Shown in pieces: positions 54,633-63,414 of a DNA stretch of 64,000 nucleotides (position 1 is the stretch's first letter; the number at the start of each line of letters is the position of its first letter). The notes beneath the pieces are model-generated. The model was not told where the DNA came from. It ran no database searches and saw only the letters and a list, made by a program, of their open reading frames with translations. A program made the translations under genes and the position numbers. The stretch comes from Acidiflorens sp963847715 (lineage in GTDB: Bacteria; Acidobacteriota; Terriglobia; Terriglobales; Acidobacteriaceae): the NCBI GenBank assembly GCA_963847715.1, contig CAWKAZ010000011.1:253842-317841 (forward strand). The letters run 5' to 3'.

Positions 54633-55151
54633 CTAAGACGGCCGTTGATCGCCCACACTTGCCGATGACGGACTCAGACGAAGATCGTCGAAGGTTAGAG
54701 GCCCGCCGGTTTGCTGGTGGTCGTAATGGCGTTCGTATACGACGCGAGAATCAGCCCACCGTCGAAGAGTGCACCAGGAAATCTGGCACGTCCTGCCTGA
54801 CACCCCGATCAGATCCACTGACCAGGCCGAATGTGTCTCATCTGCGGTGTCTCCGAGAATCGGGCTTTCTCGAATCTGTACCGACAGGCCGCCAATCTCA
54901 GCCATTACATGAAGCGGGACAAGGAATTTGAAGAGGAGTGCGCGAATCCGCTCCCGGCCAAATACCGGGCCACTCTCGGTGCCGTCGCTGACTTCGACAT
55001 GATCGGCGTAGAACGCGTCAAAAATCTCAAGATATGCTTCCCAGCCGCTGCTGATGTCGGCGGCAATGATGGCGGAATTCAAGACCTTCTCCCGCGCGTA
55101 TAGATCGCGATCCGCGCGGTTGATAGAAGCCAAATGCTGTTGGGTAATCAT
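54633..55151 (-). CDS. SnoaL/NTF2-like protein (172 aa)
   Basis: ATG 55151 is preferred (AGGAG at 8-bp spacing); frame open upstream. Cone-shaped NTF2 features: SGWEAYLEIFDAFYADHVEV and a beta-rich C-half. Such proteins are often polyketide cyclase-like or uncharacterised stress proteins. It lies 28 bp after an SDR gene and is probably co-transcribed. No catalytic residue can be assigned. Confidence 0.65.
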   Translation of the reverse strand: MITQQHLASINRADRDLYAREKVLNSAIIAADISSGWEAYLEIFDAFYADHVEVSDGTESGPVFGRERIRALLFKFLVPLHVMAEIGGLSVQIRESPILGDTADETHSAWSVDLIGVSGRTCQISWCTLRRWADSRVVYERHYDHQQTGGPLTFDDLRLSPSSASVGDQRPS

Positions 55152-55179
55152 TGACATTTCTCCTAACCGGGGGAGTCGC

Positions 55180-55914
55180 TCAGACCTGCGCTCTGCCCCC
55201 ATCAACGAACAGTTCAATACCCGTGACAAAACTTGAGTCGTCGGATGCCAGATACAGCGCGGCCTTGGCAACTTCCTCGGGTTTCCCCATGCGTCCCATG
55301 GGGATGGTGGACACAATCCGCGCAATCACATCTGCGGACTGCCGACTCGCCAGCGGCGTATCGATTGGACCCGGACTAACAACGTTTGAGCGGATACGAC
55401 GGTCCTTCAGATCCGTAGTCCAGGTTCGCGCGAAAGATCGGATTGCGGCCTTACTCGCGGCGTAGACGCCGAAGGCGGCTGTGCCCTTGATGCTCGCGAC
55501 AGAGCCGTTGAGAATGATCGAGCCGCCATCATTCAGTAACGGTAAGGCCTTTTGCACCGTGAACAGCGTTCCCCTCACATTGATGTTGAATAGCTTGTCG
55601 AAATGCTCTTCGGTAACGGCTCCAAAGGCAACGAATTCGCCCACGCCGGCATTAGCGAAAACGATGTCGATTCGCCTCTTCACCTTGGAGACGGTCTCGT
55701 AGAGACGATCAAGGTCGGCCAATTGGGCGACGTCGCCCTGAACTCCAGAAACGTTGGTGCCGATTGCCTTCACGGCCTCGTCGAGTTCCTTCTGGCGACG
55801 GCCCGTTATGAAGACATAGGCACCCTCTTCGACGAAAAGTTTTGCCGTAGCGAACCCAATCCCTTCTGTTCCGCCGGTGATGACGGCGGTCTTGCCTTCG
55901 AGCTTTTTGGTCAT
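55180..55914 (-). CDS. SDR family oxidoreductase (244 aa)
   Basis: ATG 55914 with GGAG at 7-bp spacing. Motifs: TGGTEGIG (nucleotide binding), FANAGVGEF, catalytic Ser in LNGSVASIKG, YAASK, and PGPIDTPL. An ITGRRQKEL stretch with Arg after strand 2 suggests NADP(H). Full length for the family. It resembles FabG-type reductases. First of a minus-strand pair with the SnoaL-like gene. Confidence 0.92.
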   Translation of the reverse strand: MTKKLEGKTAVITGGTEGIGFATAKLFVEEGAYVFITGRRQKELDEAVKAIGTNVSGVQGDVAQLADLDRLYETVSKVKRRIDIVFANAGVGEFVAFGAVTEEHFDKLFNINVRGTLFTVQKALPLLNDGGSIILNGSVASIKGTAAFGVYAASKAAIRSFARTWTTDLKDRRIRSNVVSPGPIDTPLASRQSADVIARIVSTIPMGRMGKPEEVAKAALYLASDDSSFVTGIELFVDGGRAQV

Positions 55915-55971
55915 CGCCTTTCTCCGTTGTTGCTGAGCTGAAACTCTCCAGCTCCGATGCTTCACGTTCAA

Positions 55972-56454
55972 TCACTTGAGTCCAAGCACCGCCTGGCCGA
56001 GGTGATAAGAGAGATGATTTGTGCGGCTGAGCAGGATGGAGAAGCGATTACGCGAAGGATCTTTCGCGAACTCTTCCTCCGACACGGCAGAGTGACGCTG
56101 GAGCCAGTCGGACTGCGACATTTTGTCGAACCCTTTCGACAATTCTCCGTTTACGGTAGTCCATGCTCGGCGAATCTCTTCGTGCGAAGGAGTGACGATC
56201 TGCGACTTGTCAGGATTAATGACGAAGGCAACGTCAAACTCGGGATAAAGTCGTTTTCCCAGCCCCAGCAGCGGCAGCATCGCGTCGTGAATGGCTGTCA
56301 GATGCCCCCACAAGTAGAGCAGCCTGTTTCTGCCAGGCGCTATTTCCTGCAGAACCTGCTCGGACGAGAGGGTTCCAAAAAGCTTGTCCGCCCGATCGAC
56401 TTGGGCTTTCCATACTTTCAGCCCGAGAGCTGTATAAGAGCCTTCGTTTCCCAT
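55972..56454 (-). CDS. DinB superfamily protein (160 aa)
   Basis: ATG 56454 with GAAGGA upstream. Four-helix DinB-like fold with metal-type histidines in LLYLWGHLTAIHDAML and RTNHLSYHLGQAVL. DinB-like proteins are often thiol-dependent transferases or uncharacterised. It lies 57 bp upstream of the SDR gene and may share its transcript. Confidence 0.85.
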   Translation of the reverse strand: MGNEGSYTALGLKVWKAQVDRADKLFGTLSSEQVLQEIAPGRNRLLYLWGHLTAIHDAMLPLLGLGKRLYPEFDVAFVINPDKSQIVTPSHEEIRRAWTTVNGELSKGFDKMSQSDWLQRHSAVSEEEFAKDPSRNRFSILLSRTNHLSYHLGQAVLGLK

Positions 56455-56597
56455 GGTTCCTTCTCCTCTCAACGACTGCCATCTTTTCCAGAAGGCACTC
56501 CGCACCCATTCGTGGCGATTTGATTCGAGCCGTCGCAGTCAGCGATCATTTCTATCCGCTGGGATGGAGGCACCCGTCACGACCCACCGAATCCTTT

Positions 56598-57011
56598 TCA
56601 AAACAAGCCCGCGCTATCCTGTACATTGGCCCGGGCCACTTCGACAGTATTCAGAGCTTCTCTAAACAACTTGATCTTTCCGTTCTCGGCAACCAGCCGC
56701 GAAAAGAAGAGTTGATGAACAGTTCGTCCCGTTTTGCTTGACACCGCAGTGGCCTCGAATTCTGCAAAGACTTGGTCGGGAGTATCGATCAGCACCTTGG
56801 TATTCTCGAATTGGAAACCGGGATAGATGTCGAGCACGGATTGGAAAAAGCCGGCGATCGCGTCTCGGCCCCTGTACTGCGTAGGAAGTCCGAACGTCGC
56901 AAGATACGGCAGCTCAAAGGCGCCGTCTTCCGCAAACATCTCCGCCGCCTTCTTCGGATCTCTGAACGAGAAGGCGGTGTATTCAAGCATGAGTTCCTTG
57001 GCGTTTTTCAT
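56598..57011 (-). CDS. SnoaL-like nuclear transport factor 2 family protein (137 aa)
   Basis: ATG 57011 with AGGAG at 7-bp spacing. NTF2-like pattern: MLEYTAFSFRDPKKAAEMFA, EDGAFELPYLATFGLPTQYR, GRDAIAGFFQSVLDIYPGFQ. A normal-length stand-alone domain. Possibly a cyclase or isomerase; no support for a specific reaction. Confidence 0.85.
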   Translation of the reverse strand: MKNAKELMLEYTAFSFRDPKKAAEMFAEDGAFELPYLATFGLPTQYRGRDAIAGFFQSVLDIYPGFQFENTKVLIDTPDQVFAEFEATAVSSKTGRTVHQLFFSRLVAENGKIKLFREALNTVEVARANVQDSAGLF

Positions 57012-57069
57012 AGATATTCTCCTGTTTCTGACCATCAGTTAGTCCGCATCGTTTATAGGGTTCCCGGAT

Positions 57070-57119
57070 CTCTCGCCTGCAATCAGGCGCGACCGGTACC
57101 ACATTAGGGGCTGAGCCTA
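57070..57119. repeat. 50-bp intergenic repeat, copy A
   Basis: CTCTCGCCTGCAATCAGGCG plus CGACCGGTACCACATTAGGG and GCTGAGCCTA. Contains the hairpin CGCCTG/CAGGCG. About 80 % identical to 57533-57581. Located between the membrane-protein gene and the NTF2-like gene. Confidence 0.65.
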
Positions 57120-57518
57120 TCCGCGCTTGGTTTGCGGCGTGATCCGCACGGATCTGTGAAGCAGATACACCACGAAGAATTGGAGGACAGCGATAAAGAG
57201 CGGCCCAGCGCATTTCCCAAGATCATGCTCAAACAGACCGATTCCGGCATCCAGCAATTGCATGGCGCCGGCGAGCGCACCCAGGAGCACCAACGCAGGT
57301 GTCGCCTGCTTGTAGATCGCCCACAATGCGAACAAAGCCAGAGGAATTGTGCGCGCCGCCGCGTACATCGCCAATATCAACGACGCCTGCGTTGGAACGG
57401 ATTCGGCAGGGACCAGGTATTGCGGACGGATGATCCCCACGATGGAAAAGCCGCTCGCGACCAGGACATTGATTGCCGTGACCACCGAAGCCAGCCGCAT
57501 CGCCTTTATCGTTGTCAT
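57117..57518 (-). CDS. Four-helix membrane protein (133 aa)
   Basis: ATG 57518 with GGAGG upstream. Helices: LASVVTAINVLVASGFSIV, SLILAMYAAARTIPLALFA, ALVLLGALAGAMQLLDAGI and LFIAVLQFFVVYLLH. Similar to small uncharacterised (DoxX-like in size) membrane proteins, but no family is sure. It lies between two copies of an intergenic repeat and downstream of the NmrA-like gene. Confidence 0.72.
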   Translation of the reverse strand: MTTIKAMRLASVVTAINVLVASGFSIVGIIRPQYLVPAESVPTQASLILAMYAAARTIPLALFALWAIYKQATPALVLLGALAGAMQLLDAGIGLFEHDLGKCAGPLFIAVLQFFVVYLLHRSVRITPQTKRG

Positions 57519-57532
57519 TGATTCCTCCAGAA

Positions 57533-57581
57533 CTCTCGCCTGCAAACAGGCGCAACCGGTGCCACCCCGGGGCTGAGCCTA
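57533..57581. repeat. 49-bp intergenic repeat, copy B
   Basis: Second copy of the element at 57070: CTCTCGCCTGCAAACAGGCG, then CAACCGGTGCCACCCCGGGG and CTGAGCCTA. It overlaps the stop of the NmrA-like gene by 3 bp. Confidence 0.65.
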
Positions 57582-58496
57582 AGCGCTGGGAGCCTTCCCG
57601 TGATACGCAGCCACAAAAACATCCTGCACAAATTGTTCAAACGAAGTCGGTGTGGTGTTCTCCGGCGAACGCGGCTCCAGCGGAACGAGGACTCCTGCGT
57701 TGATGGCTTTGTACATCTCGATGTACATGGCAGCTCCCTTCGGCGGAACACCCAATTGCGTCAACGCCTGCTGCACTTGGTCATACGGGAACTGCTCGTA
57801 ACGCAGATCCGGTTTACCGATGCCGCGCGCAATCACTGCGGTAGCTTCCGTCATCGAGAGGTCGCGCTCCCCAAGCAGTTCGCGCGTTTGTTTGCCGGAA
57901 AAATCCAGGTGCAGGAGGCGCTGCGCGGCGTAGTCACCAACGTCGCGCGTCGCGGCCATGGGAATCTTCAGGTCGGGTAGCAGCGCATTACCGAAGATTC
58001 CCATCCCATGAATCATGCCGATCGCCGCCAGATTGTTCTCCATGAAATACGCGGCGCGCAGGTGCAGAACGTTTAGACCGTCGATAGCGTTCAGTTTTTG
58101 TTCCGAAGAATGCAGTCCCGAGACTGGCCCGGCACCTTCCGCAACCTGCGCGCCGTAGCTGCTCAAATGCACCGCGTAGCGCAGGCCGGACTCCTTCACG
58201 GCTTTCGCGATCGCATCGCTATCTCGCTCCTGCTCCTCCCGGGATTTCGCCGGCGGCAACATCAGGTATGCGGCGCGCGCACCGCTGAAGGCTTTAGTGA
58301 GCGCAGCCGCATCGCTCACGGTGGCCGTGAACGCTTCCGCGCCTTTGTCCACAAAGCGCTGTAGTCGCCCCGAGTCGCGTCCCACGACGCGTACCTTCTT
58401 GCCCGCTGACAGCAGAGAATTGGCGATGATCGAGCCGGTGTTCCCGCTCGCTCCTAAAATCACATACATTTCATTCGAAACAACGGATGACGTCAT
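57579..58496 (-). CDS. NmrA-like/NAD(P)-binding atypical SDR (305 aa)
   Basis: ATG 58496 with GGAGG at 8 bp. N-terminal Rossmann motif VILGASGNTGSIIAN, then RVVGRDSGRL, ATVSDAAALTKAFSG, LRYAVHLSSYGAQV and LRAAYFMENN, all typical of the NmrA/quinone-oxidoreductase QorB group. It lacks the YxxxK pair, as atypical SDRs do. Enzyme or redox sensor. It is first or second of a transcript with 58566-58967 upstream. Confidence 0.9.
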   Translation of the reverse strand: MTSSVVSNEMYVILGASGNTGSIIANSLLSAGKKVRVVGRDSGRLQRFVDKGAEAFTATVSDAAALTKAFSGARAAYLMLPPAKSREEQERDSDAIAKAVKESGLRYAVHLSSYGAQVAEGAGPVSGLHSSEQKLNAIDGLNVLHLRAAYFMENNLAAIGMIHGMGIFGNALLPDLKIPMAATRDVGDYAAQRLLHLDFSGKQTRELLGERDLSMTEATAVIARGIGKPDLRYEQFPYDQVQQALTQLGVPPKGAAMYIEMYKAINAGVLVPLEPRSPENTTPTSFEQFVQDVFVAAYHGKAPSA

Positions 58497-58565
58497 AGTT
58501 ACTACCTCCTTGGTCTTGTAAAAAGGGTGTCGAACGCCTTCAGGGCGATGCGTTGTCTTCGGCCC

Positions 58566-58967
58566 TCACTTCGGGAATGTGTCGCCGAACATGGGAAGGC
58601 CGCTCACAGATTCGGCCTTGGTCGCCTCGTCCTGCAAAACGTCCCAATGCTCTTTGAGAAGACCGTCTTCGAACCGGATAACGTCGGCGGCGATCCAGGC
58701 GGCGGGCCTGCCCATCCCAGTGAAGCGGCCATGCGCTATGACGTAATCGCCCTCTGCGATGATGAGCTGGTTCTCATAGTGCAACGTCTCCGGCACTGAG
58801 CGGACGAGATTGAATAGACCTTCGCGGCCTGGTGCTATGTGTGCGCTGTGCTGAATGTAGTTCGGTGACCAGAAGCGTTCCGCCGCCGCATAGTCACGCT
58901 TGTTGAACAGTGTCTCGAATGCTTCGAGCACGATTGCCTTATTCCGCTCTGGGGACGAGTTGCTCAT
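58566..58967 (-). CDS. SnoaL-like polyketide cyclase family protein (133 aa)
   Basis: ATG 58967 with AGGAG at 7-bp spacing. SnoaL features: VLEAFETLFNKRDYAAAERF, YIQHSAHIAPGREGLFNL, and ADVIRFEDGLLKEHWDVLQD, which is a classic SnoaL-type motif with the His/Asp pair. It is divergent (282 bp) from a TetR-type gene that probably controls this operon. Confidence 0.9.
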   Translation of the reverse strand: MSNSSPERNKAIVLEAFETLFNKRDYAAAERFWSPNYIQHSAHIAPGREGLFNLVRSVPETLHYENQLIIAEGDYVIAHGRFTGMGRPAAWIAADVIRFEDGLLKEHWDVLQDEATKAESVSGLPMFGDTFPK

Positions 58968-59249
58968 TGCTTCTCCTGTGCTTGGAACGGGTTGATCTGC
59001 GCTTTCACTACAGTAGAGTATGATCGTAATCCAGAAGTTGCAAAGTATTTTATGGAAAAGCTCTTTCGGAACATTTCGTTGTCGCTTCAATTTGCTATCG
59101 ACAGTATGCTATTTATCGTTGACGCAATGAGCTTCTTGCACCAAGGATGAGACGGTTTGCATCCAATCAATGAAGAGTACGCTAATACTCTAGGGGCTTT
59201 TCCTGCCTGGAGCGATCCATGCGGACTCGGGAAGAGATGGTGACGGCAG

Positions 59250-59864
59250 ATGGGTTATTCGAAGAGTGACAAGGCGGAGACACACACTCGGATCGTGAGC
59301 GTTGCTGCCAAGAGGTTTCGCGAACTCGGTCTGGAAGGCATCGGCGTTGCCGATGTGATGAAGGAGGCCGGTGTTACTGTCGGCGGTTTCTACAAACATT
59401 TCGATTCACGCGATGAACTGGTGGTTGAGGCTCTCGCCACCGCATTCCAGGACCTCGACCGCTGGGAGGAACATACTGACACGCTAACGAAAGCTTTAGA
59501 GAGCTATTTGTCCGAAGAGCACCGGGACGCGCCGGGAGCAGGCTGCGCGTTGGGCGCGTTGCTGGGTGACATGTCTCGGGCGAGTCGATCGGCGAAGGCT
59601 GTATATACCGAACGACTCAAACGCACCTTGGCTTACTCGACGGGCCTTGTTCCTCCAAATGGCAACTCTGATCGGCGCGCCCGTGCGATCCTCACGATTA
59701 GTGCAATGCTAGGAGCGATCAACCTCTCTCGTGCTGTGTCAGACCCGAACCTTTCACGAGAGATTCTCCAGCGGACACGCGATCAGTTAATCAGTTTGAA
59801 CAAACCCGCGAAACCGCATGTAGCGGCTGATTCATCTCGGACGGGCGTTCGCGACGGCAGTTAG
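59250..59864 (+). CDS. TetR family transcriptional regulator (204 aa)
   Basis: ATG 59250. HTH near residues 9-56: THTRIVSVAAKRFRELGLEG, IGVADVMKEAGVTVGGFYKH, FDSRDELVVEAL. The C-terminal half has the YfiR/TetR_C-like GAGCALGALLGDMSRASRS. Divergent from the SnoaL/NmrA genes, so it likely regulates them. The stop is 9 bp before the CTAG target duplication of the IS element, so the gene was just missed by the insertion. Confidence 0.92.
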   Translation: MGYSKSDKAETHTRIVSVAAKRFRELGLEGIGVADVMKEAGVTVGGFYKHFDSRDELVVEALATAFQDLDRWEEHTDTLTKALESYLSEEHRDAPGAGCALGALLGDMSRASRSAKAVYTERLKRTLAYSTGLVPPNGNSDRRARAILTISAMLGAINLSRAVSDPNLSREILQRTRDQLISLNKPAKPHVAADSSRTGVRDGS

Positions 59865-59924
59865 GAATTCACCTAGCAGGCTGCGGAAAAACCAGGGTCG
59901 CGCCGTTTGGGTAGGAGGAGGTAG

Positions 59925-60452
59925 TTAGTTTTTAGGGTAGAGGGCGATGAAATGTGGGCCCATCTTTTGCTCGACCTTGCAACCCTCGATCACCTTGTCG
60001 GGGATAAACCAAACTTCTGGGCGACGAGGGTCATACCGGACCTGCAGTTTGCGCCCGATCATCCGGTCGATAAGTGCTCTGTCAGGATCGGCCGTATAGC
60101 GCAAAAGAGCGAAGCGCCCCGAGTAATACTTCCCGGCGATCTGATAAGAAAACGCGAACGTCGGCAACCGGGCCCGGCCTTGAGCGGTGCCCTCAAGCCC
60201 ACCTGATTCAATCGTCGCTTCAGCCTGAAGCCATCCCTCGGCTTGCTCAACCCGTTTTCGCTGCCACCACCACCGGCCGATGGCAACGGCAACCACAATG
60301 GCAACTACCCCCAAAAGCCCGAGGGTGATCTGTACACCTGTCTCATCCACGCGATGAATTATCGCCGTATACATCAGCCCCGGCAAGCCTATGGGTCCGA
60401 GTATCAGAAAACTCTCTTGTTTCCACAACACAACCTGATAAGAAGAAGGCAT
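59925..60452 (-). CDS. DUF3592-like membrane protein carried inside the IS (up to 175 aa)
   Basis: Helices GLPGLMYTAIIHRV (weak) and VQITLGLLGVVAIVVAVAIG are followed by a soluble domain with TFAFSYQIAGKYYSGRFALL and LIDRMIGRKLQVRYDPRRPE, the strand pattern of DUF3592 proteins. The outermost ATG (60452) shares the CATG tetranucleotide with the transposase ATG (60451) on the opposite strand; ATG 60374 is a second possibility. Both lie between the terminal repeats, so it is a passenger. Function unknown. Confidence 0.72.
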   Translation of the reverse strand: MPSSYQVVLWKQESFLILGPIGLPGLMYTAIIHRVDETGVQITLGLLGVVAIVVAVAIGRWWWQRKRVEQAEGWLQAEATIESGGLEGTAQGRARLPTFAFSYQIAGKYYSGRFALLRYTADPDRALIDRMIGRKLQVRYDPRRPEVWFIPDKVIEGCKVEQKMGPHFIALYPKN

Positions 60453-61539
60453 GCGCGGAAAAGACGAGCTACAGTTGGACGTGTTCAGCTACATCAGCCC
60501 CGAGCAGAGAGTTCCGCAGGATCACCCCCTGCGCCCTCTTCGTGTCATGACCGATGAGGCATTAAGGGAACTGCAACCACGGTTCAACAGGTTGTACGCC
60601 AAGACTGGGCGACCGTCGATCGCGCCAGAGAAGTTGTTGCGAGCGCTCCTGCTGCAAGCCCTGTACTCGGTGCGCAGCGAGCGAATGTTGATGGAACAGC
60701 TCAACTATAACCTGCTGTTCCGGTGGTTTGTCGGCTTGAACATGGATGACTCGGTCTGGGACGTAACCGTATTCACAAAGAACCGTGAGCGGTTGCTCGA
60801 TGGGGACATTGCCGAAGCCTTCTTCCAAGCCGTGCTCCAGCAGGCACGCAAGCGGAGTCTGCTGTCGGACGAACACTTCACGGTGGATGGAACGCTACTC
60901 GAAGCGTGGGCGAGCATGAAGAGTTATCAACGCAAGGATGCGAAGAACGACGTTCCGCCGGACGATCCCGGCAATGCGACCGTTGACTTCCGCGGGCAGA
61001 AGCGGTCGAATCAGACGCACGCATCGAAGACGGACCCGGATGCGAAGATGGCCCGCAAAGGCAAGGGCAAGGAAGCCAAACTGAGTTACAACGGGAATCT
61101 GCTGGTGGAGAACCGCCACGGGCTGATAGTGAATAGCGAGGTGTTCGAGGCCAACGGAACGGCGGAGCGCGATGCCGCTCTGGTGATGCTGGAACAGCTT
61201 CCGGGCACGAAACAAGTGACGGTAGGCGGCGACAAAGGATATGACACGGCGGATTTCGTGGCCGAATGCCGCAACCTCAAGGTCACGCCGCACGTGGCTC
61301 AAAATCTGGAGCGGCCCGGTGGAAGTGCCATTGATGCTCGCACCACGCACCACGCCGGATATGCCATCAGTCAGAGGAAAAGGAAACGCGTGGAAGAGTG
61401 CTTCGGCTGGCTGAAGACGATCGCGCTGTTGCGGAAAGTGCGGCATCGTGGAATCTTCAAGGTGGGATGGGTCTTCACCTTCGCGGCCGCCGCCTACAAC
61501 TTGGTCCGCATGAGGAATCTGGCGATTCAAGCGACGTAA
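60451..61539 (+). CDS. IS5 family transposase (362 aa)
   Basis: ATG 60451 follows GAAGAAGG. N-terminal DUF772-like region (RPSIAPEKLLRALLLQALYS), then DDE catalytic residues: D146 (FTVDGTLLEAWAS), D261 (VGGDKGYDTADF) and E315 or E316 (KRVEECFGWLKTI). Full length, no frameshift, so the element may be active. A DNA cut-and-paste enzyme acting on the IS ends. Confidence 0.95.
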   Translation: MRGKDELQLDVFSYISPEQRVPQDHPLRPLRVMTDEALRELQPRFNRLYAKTGRPSIAPEKLLRALLLQALYSVRSERMLMEQLNYNLLFRWFVGLNMDDSVWDVTVFTKNRERLLDGDIAEAFFQAVLQQARKRSLLSDEHFTVDGTLLEAWASMKSYQRKDAKNDVPPDDPGNATVDFRGQKRSNQTHASKTDPDAKMARKGKGKEAKLSYNGNLLVENRHGLIVNSEVFEANGTAERDAALVMLEQLPGTKQVTVGGDKGYDTADFVAECRNLKVTPHVAQNLERPGGSAIDARTTHHAGYAISQRKRKRVEECFGWLKTIALLRKVRHRGIFKVGWVFTFAAAAYNLVRMRNLAIQAT

Positions 61540-61702
61540 GCCGAGGTTGCAGTGTGTTCAACGGCTCGAAAAACGGTGTGCGAGCCGCCCGGCAGATGTA
61601 CCCAGTCATTCCCCAAGTCATGAAATCGCGGCGCCTAAAGAGAATCTATGTCGCGACATCCCCTTTTTCCGCAGCCTGCTAGATAGGCAGGTCCCGTCGC
61701 CG

Positions 61703-61837
61703 TCACGAACTCGGTCCCTCGCTGCCCGCGGCGTAATTAGGAAAGTCTGGTTGCTGCAAACGCGCCCACGCTTCTTCAATCGGCGTAATGATGCGCCACT
61801 CCGCCTCTACCTCGTCTCTACGCGTAAATAGCGTTGC
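61703..61837 (-). pseudogene. zwf: zwf-like (glucose-6-phosphate dehydrogenase) C-terminal fragment, 3' exon of the group II intron
   Basis: The minus-strand frame from 61837 reads ATLFTRRDEVEAEWRIITPI then EEAWARLQQPDFPNYAAGSE, ending GPSS and TGA at 61705-61703. RRDEVE.EW followed by a W and NY.AG..GP is the end of Zwf. The usual last 15 or so residues are missing. The intron 3' end lies immediately upstream, and the 12 nt seen before the intron (63989-64000) join in frame. The IS ends only 24 bp after the stop. Confidence 0.6.
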
Positions 61838-61882
61838 ATCGGCCGAGTAGGGGACCAACGTTGCTGTTGGTCCCCCCTCTAA

Positions 61883-61917
61883 GAACCGTGCGTGAGAGTT
61901 TCCAGCTCACACGGCTC
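61883..61917 (-). ncRNA. Group II intron domain V
   Basis: Minus strand reads GAGCCGTGTGAGCTGGAAAC then TCTCACGCACGGTTC: a hairpin with a GAAA tetraloop, the AGC catalytic triad near its 5' end and a two-base bulge. Classic domain V. Confidence 0.9.
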
Positions 61918-61938
61918 AAGTTTCCGGGAACGCTCAGA

Positions 61939-63414
61939 TCATGAACGCGCACGATGCGGAGCGACGGCGTAGCGTCTGGACAGATACGGGGTCCAACTCG
62001 GGTCGTAAGGATTCAGGCCGGACCGGACCTTCACGTGCCTTACGATTCGCACAGAAGCAGCATGAAACAAGCGAACACGAAGAGGCGAGCCCCGCGCGTC
62101 CACAGTGTCACCGAAGAACCACCAGTCACGCGTTCCCACACGGTCGAAATACTTCTGCTTTATCCAACCAGCTCCTTTTCGTCGGTGACGGGCGTTCGCC
62201 CATCCCCAGAGCATCCTGAATATCGCCGCATCGAGTCGTGCGAAAACGCGCTTGGAGACAACATGGCGGTGGTAGTTGGCCCATCCCCTTACAATCGGAT
62301 TTAATCGGTTAATAAGAAGATGAGCGGTACTACCCAAGTACTCACGGACGATCTGCTTCACTTTGGCGAGAACAGACACAACACTCTTCCGAGCAGGCTT
62401 GATAAACAACTTGCCGTGCGGATAGCGCCGAATGTTCTGCCCAAGGAAGTCGAAACCCTTTTCTATGTGCGTGATCAAGGTCTTTTCCGAAGAAAGGACC
62501 AAACCACGTTCAGCCAGGAAGGATTCGACCAGCGGCTTCACCGTCATTCTCAGCAACTCCTCGGAGTGTCCGGTGATGATGAAGTCGTCCGCATAACGGA
62601 TCAAATGTACTTGCGCTGCTCGACCACGCTCGGAGCCTTTTCCGCGTACCGGGAAAACTTCCCGGAGCCGGCGTTCGAGGCCGTCGAGAGTGATGTTTGA
62701 CAGCGCAGGCGATATGATTCCGCCCTGCGGTGTGCCAGAGATCGTGTCGTAGAATACTTGTTTTTCGAGGTAGCCCGACTTTAGCCACTTGTGGAGGATC
62801 GCTTTGTTCAGGGGAACATTGTCGAGCAGCCACTGATGGCTGATGTTGTCGAAGCAGCCTTTGATGTCGCCTTCGAGCACCCAGCTAGGGTTTTTGTGAC
62901 AGAGCGAAGTGAAGCACTGTTCAATCGCATCCGCACAACTTCTCCCCTGCCGGAAGCCGTAGGAGTTCTGATCCGCAGTCGTCTCCGCGACCGGGTCGAG
63001 CGCCAGCAGATACAAGGCTTGCATGGCTCGATCCCGCATCGTTGGGATTCCTAACGGTCGGAGCTTCCCATTGGCCTTCGGGATGTAAATCCGCCGCAGA
63101 GGCATGGGGCGGTAACCCCGTGCCGTCAGCGAAATCACACCTTGAAGCTTCTTGTGTGGTGTGTCCCAGAGTTCGCCATCCACTCCAGGCGTTTTTCTAC
63201 CGTCGTTCACTGTTACCCGGCGCACGGCAAGTAACTTGCCGCTGGCCGAGTGCGTAAGAAGATGTTGCAAGGCTTTCACCTTGTTCCATTTCTTTTGCTG
63301 CACCGCCTTCACGATACGCGCCTGGAGTCGGCGAACATTGTCCTCGATGGTTCGCCAATCAACAGCGTCCCATGCTGAACTCGTGTTTAGGATTGCACCA
63401 GCTTGCGCCGTCAT
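61939..63414 (-). CDS. ltrA: Group II intron reverse transcriptase/maturase (491 aa)
   Basis: RT blocks in order: KTPGVDGELWD, RRIYIPKANGKLRPLGIPTM, EGDIKGCFDNISH (first Asp, residue 183), GTPQGGIISPALSNI and catalytic YADD (274-277), then GFDFLGQNIRRY. Maturase domain X near 370-440 (LLINRLNPIVRGWANYHRHV). The C-terminus NPYDPSWTPYLSRR has no HNH cysteines, so an endonuclease-lacking type. The frame is intact; it helps splicing and reverse transcribes the intron RNA. Confidence 0.95.
   Translation of the reverse strand: MTAQAGAILNTSSAWDAVDWRTIEDNVRRLQARIVKAVQQKKWNKVKALQHLLTHSASGKLLAVRRVTVNDGRKTPGVDGELWDTPHKKLQGVISLTARGYRPMPLRRIYIPKANGKLRPLGIPTMRDRAMQALYLLALDPVAETTADQNSYGFRQGRSCADAIEQCFTSLCHKNPSWVLEGDIKGCFDNISHQWLLDNVPLNKAILHKWLKSGYLEKQVFYDTISGTPQGGIISPALSNITLDGLERRLREVFPVRGKGSERGRAAQVHLIRYADDFIITGHSEELLRMTVKPLVESFLAERGLVLSSEKTLITHIEKGFDFLGQNIRRYPHGKLFIKPARKSVVSVLAKVKQIVREYLGSTAHLLINRLNPIVRGWANYHRHVVSKRVFARLDAAIFRMLWGWANARHRRKGAGWIKQKYFDRVGTRDWWFFGDTVDARGSPLRVRLFHAASVRIVRHVKVRSGLNPYDPSWTPYLSRRYAVAPHRARS

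Larger units (their letters stand above)
59877..61678. mobile_element. IS5-group insertion sequence with passenger gene (1802 bp)
   Basis: Inverted ends CAGGCTGCGGAAAAA at 59877 and its complement ending at 61678, 15 bp perfect and then imperfect. Flanked by CTAG on both sides (59873-59876, 61679-61682), the usual target duplication of the IS5 group. It encloses the transposase and a DUF3592 gene, which makes it longer than the normal 1.2-1.3 kb. Confidence 0.9.
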
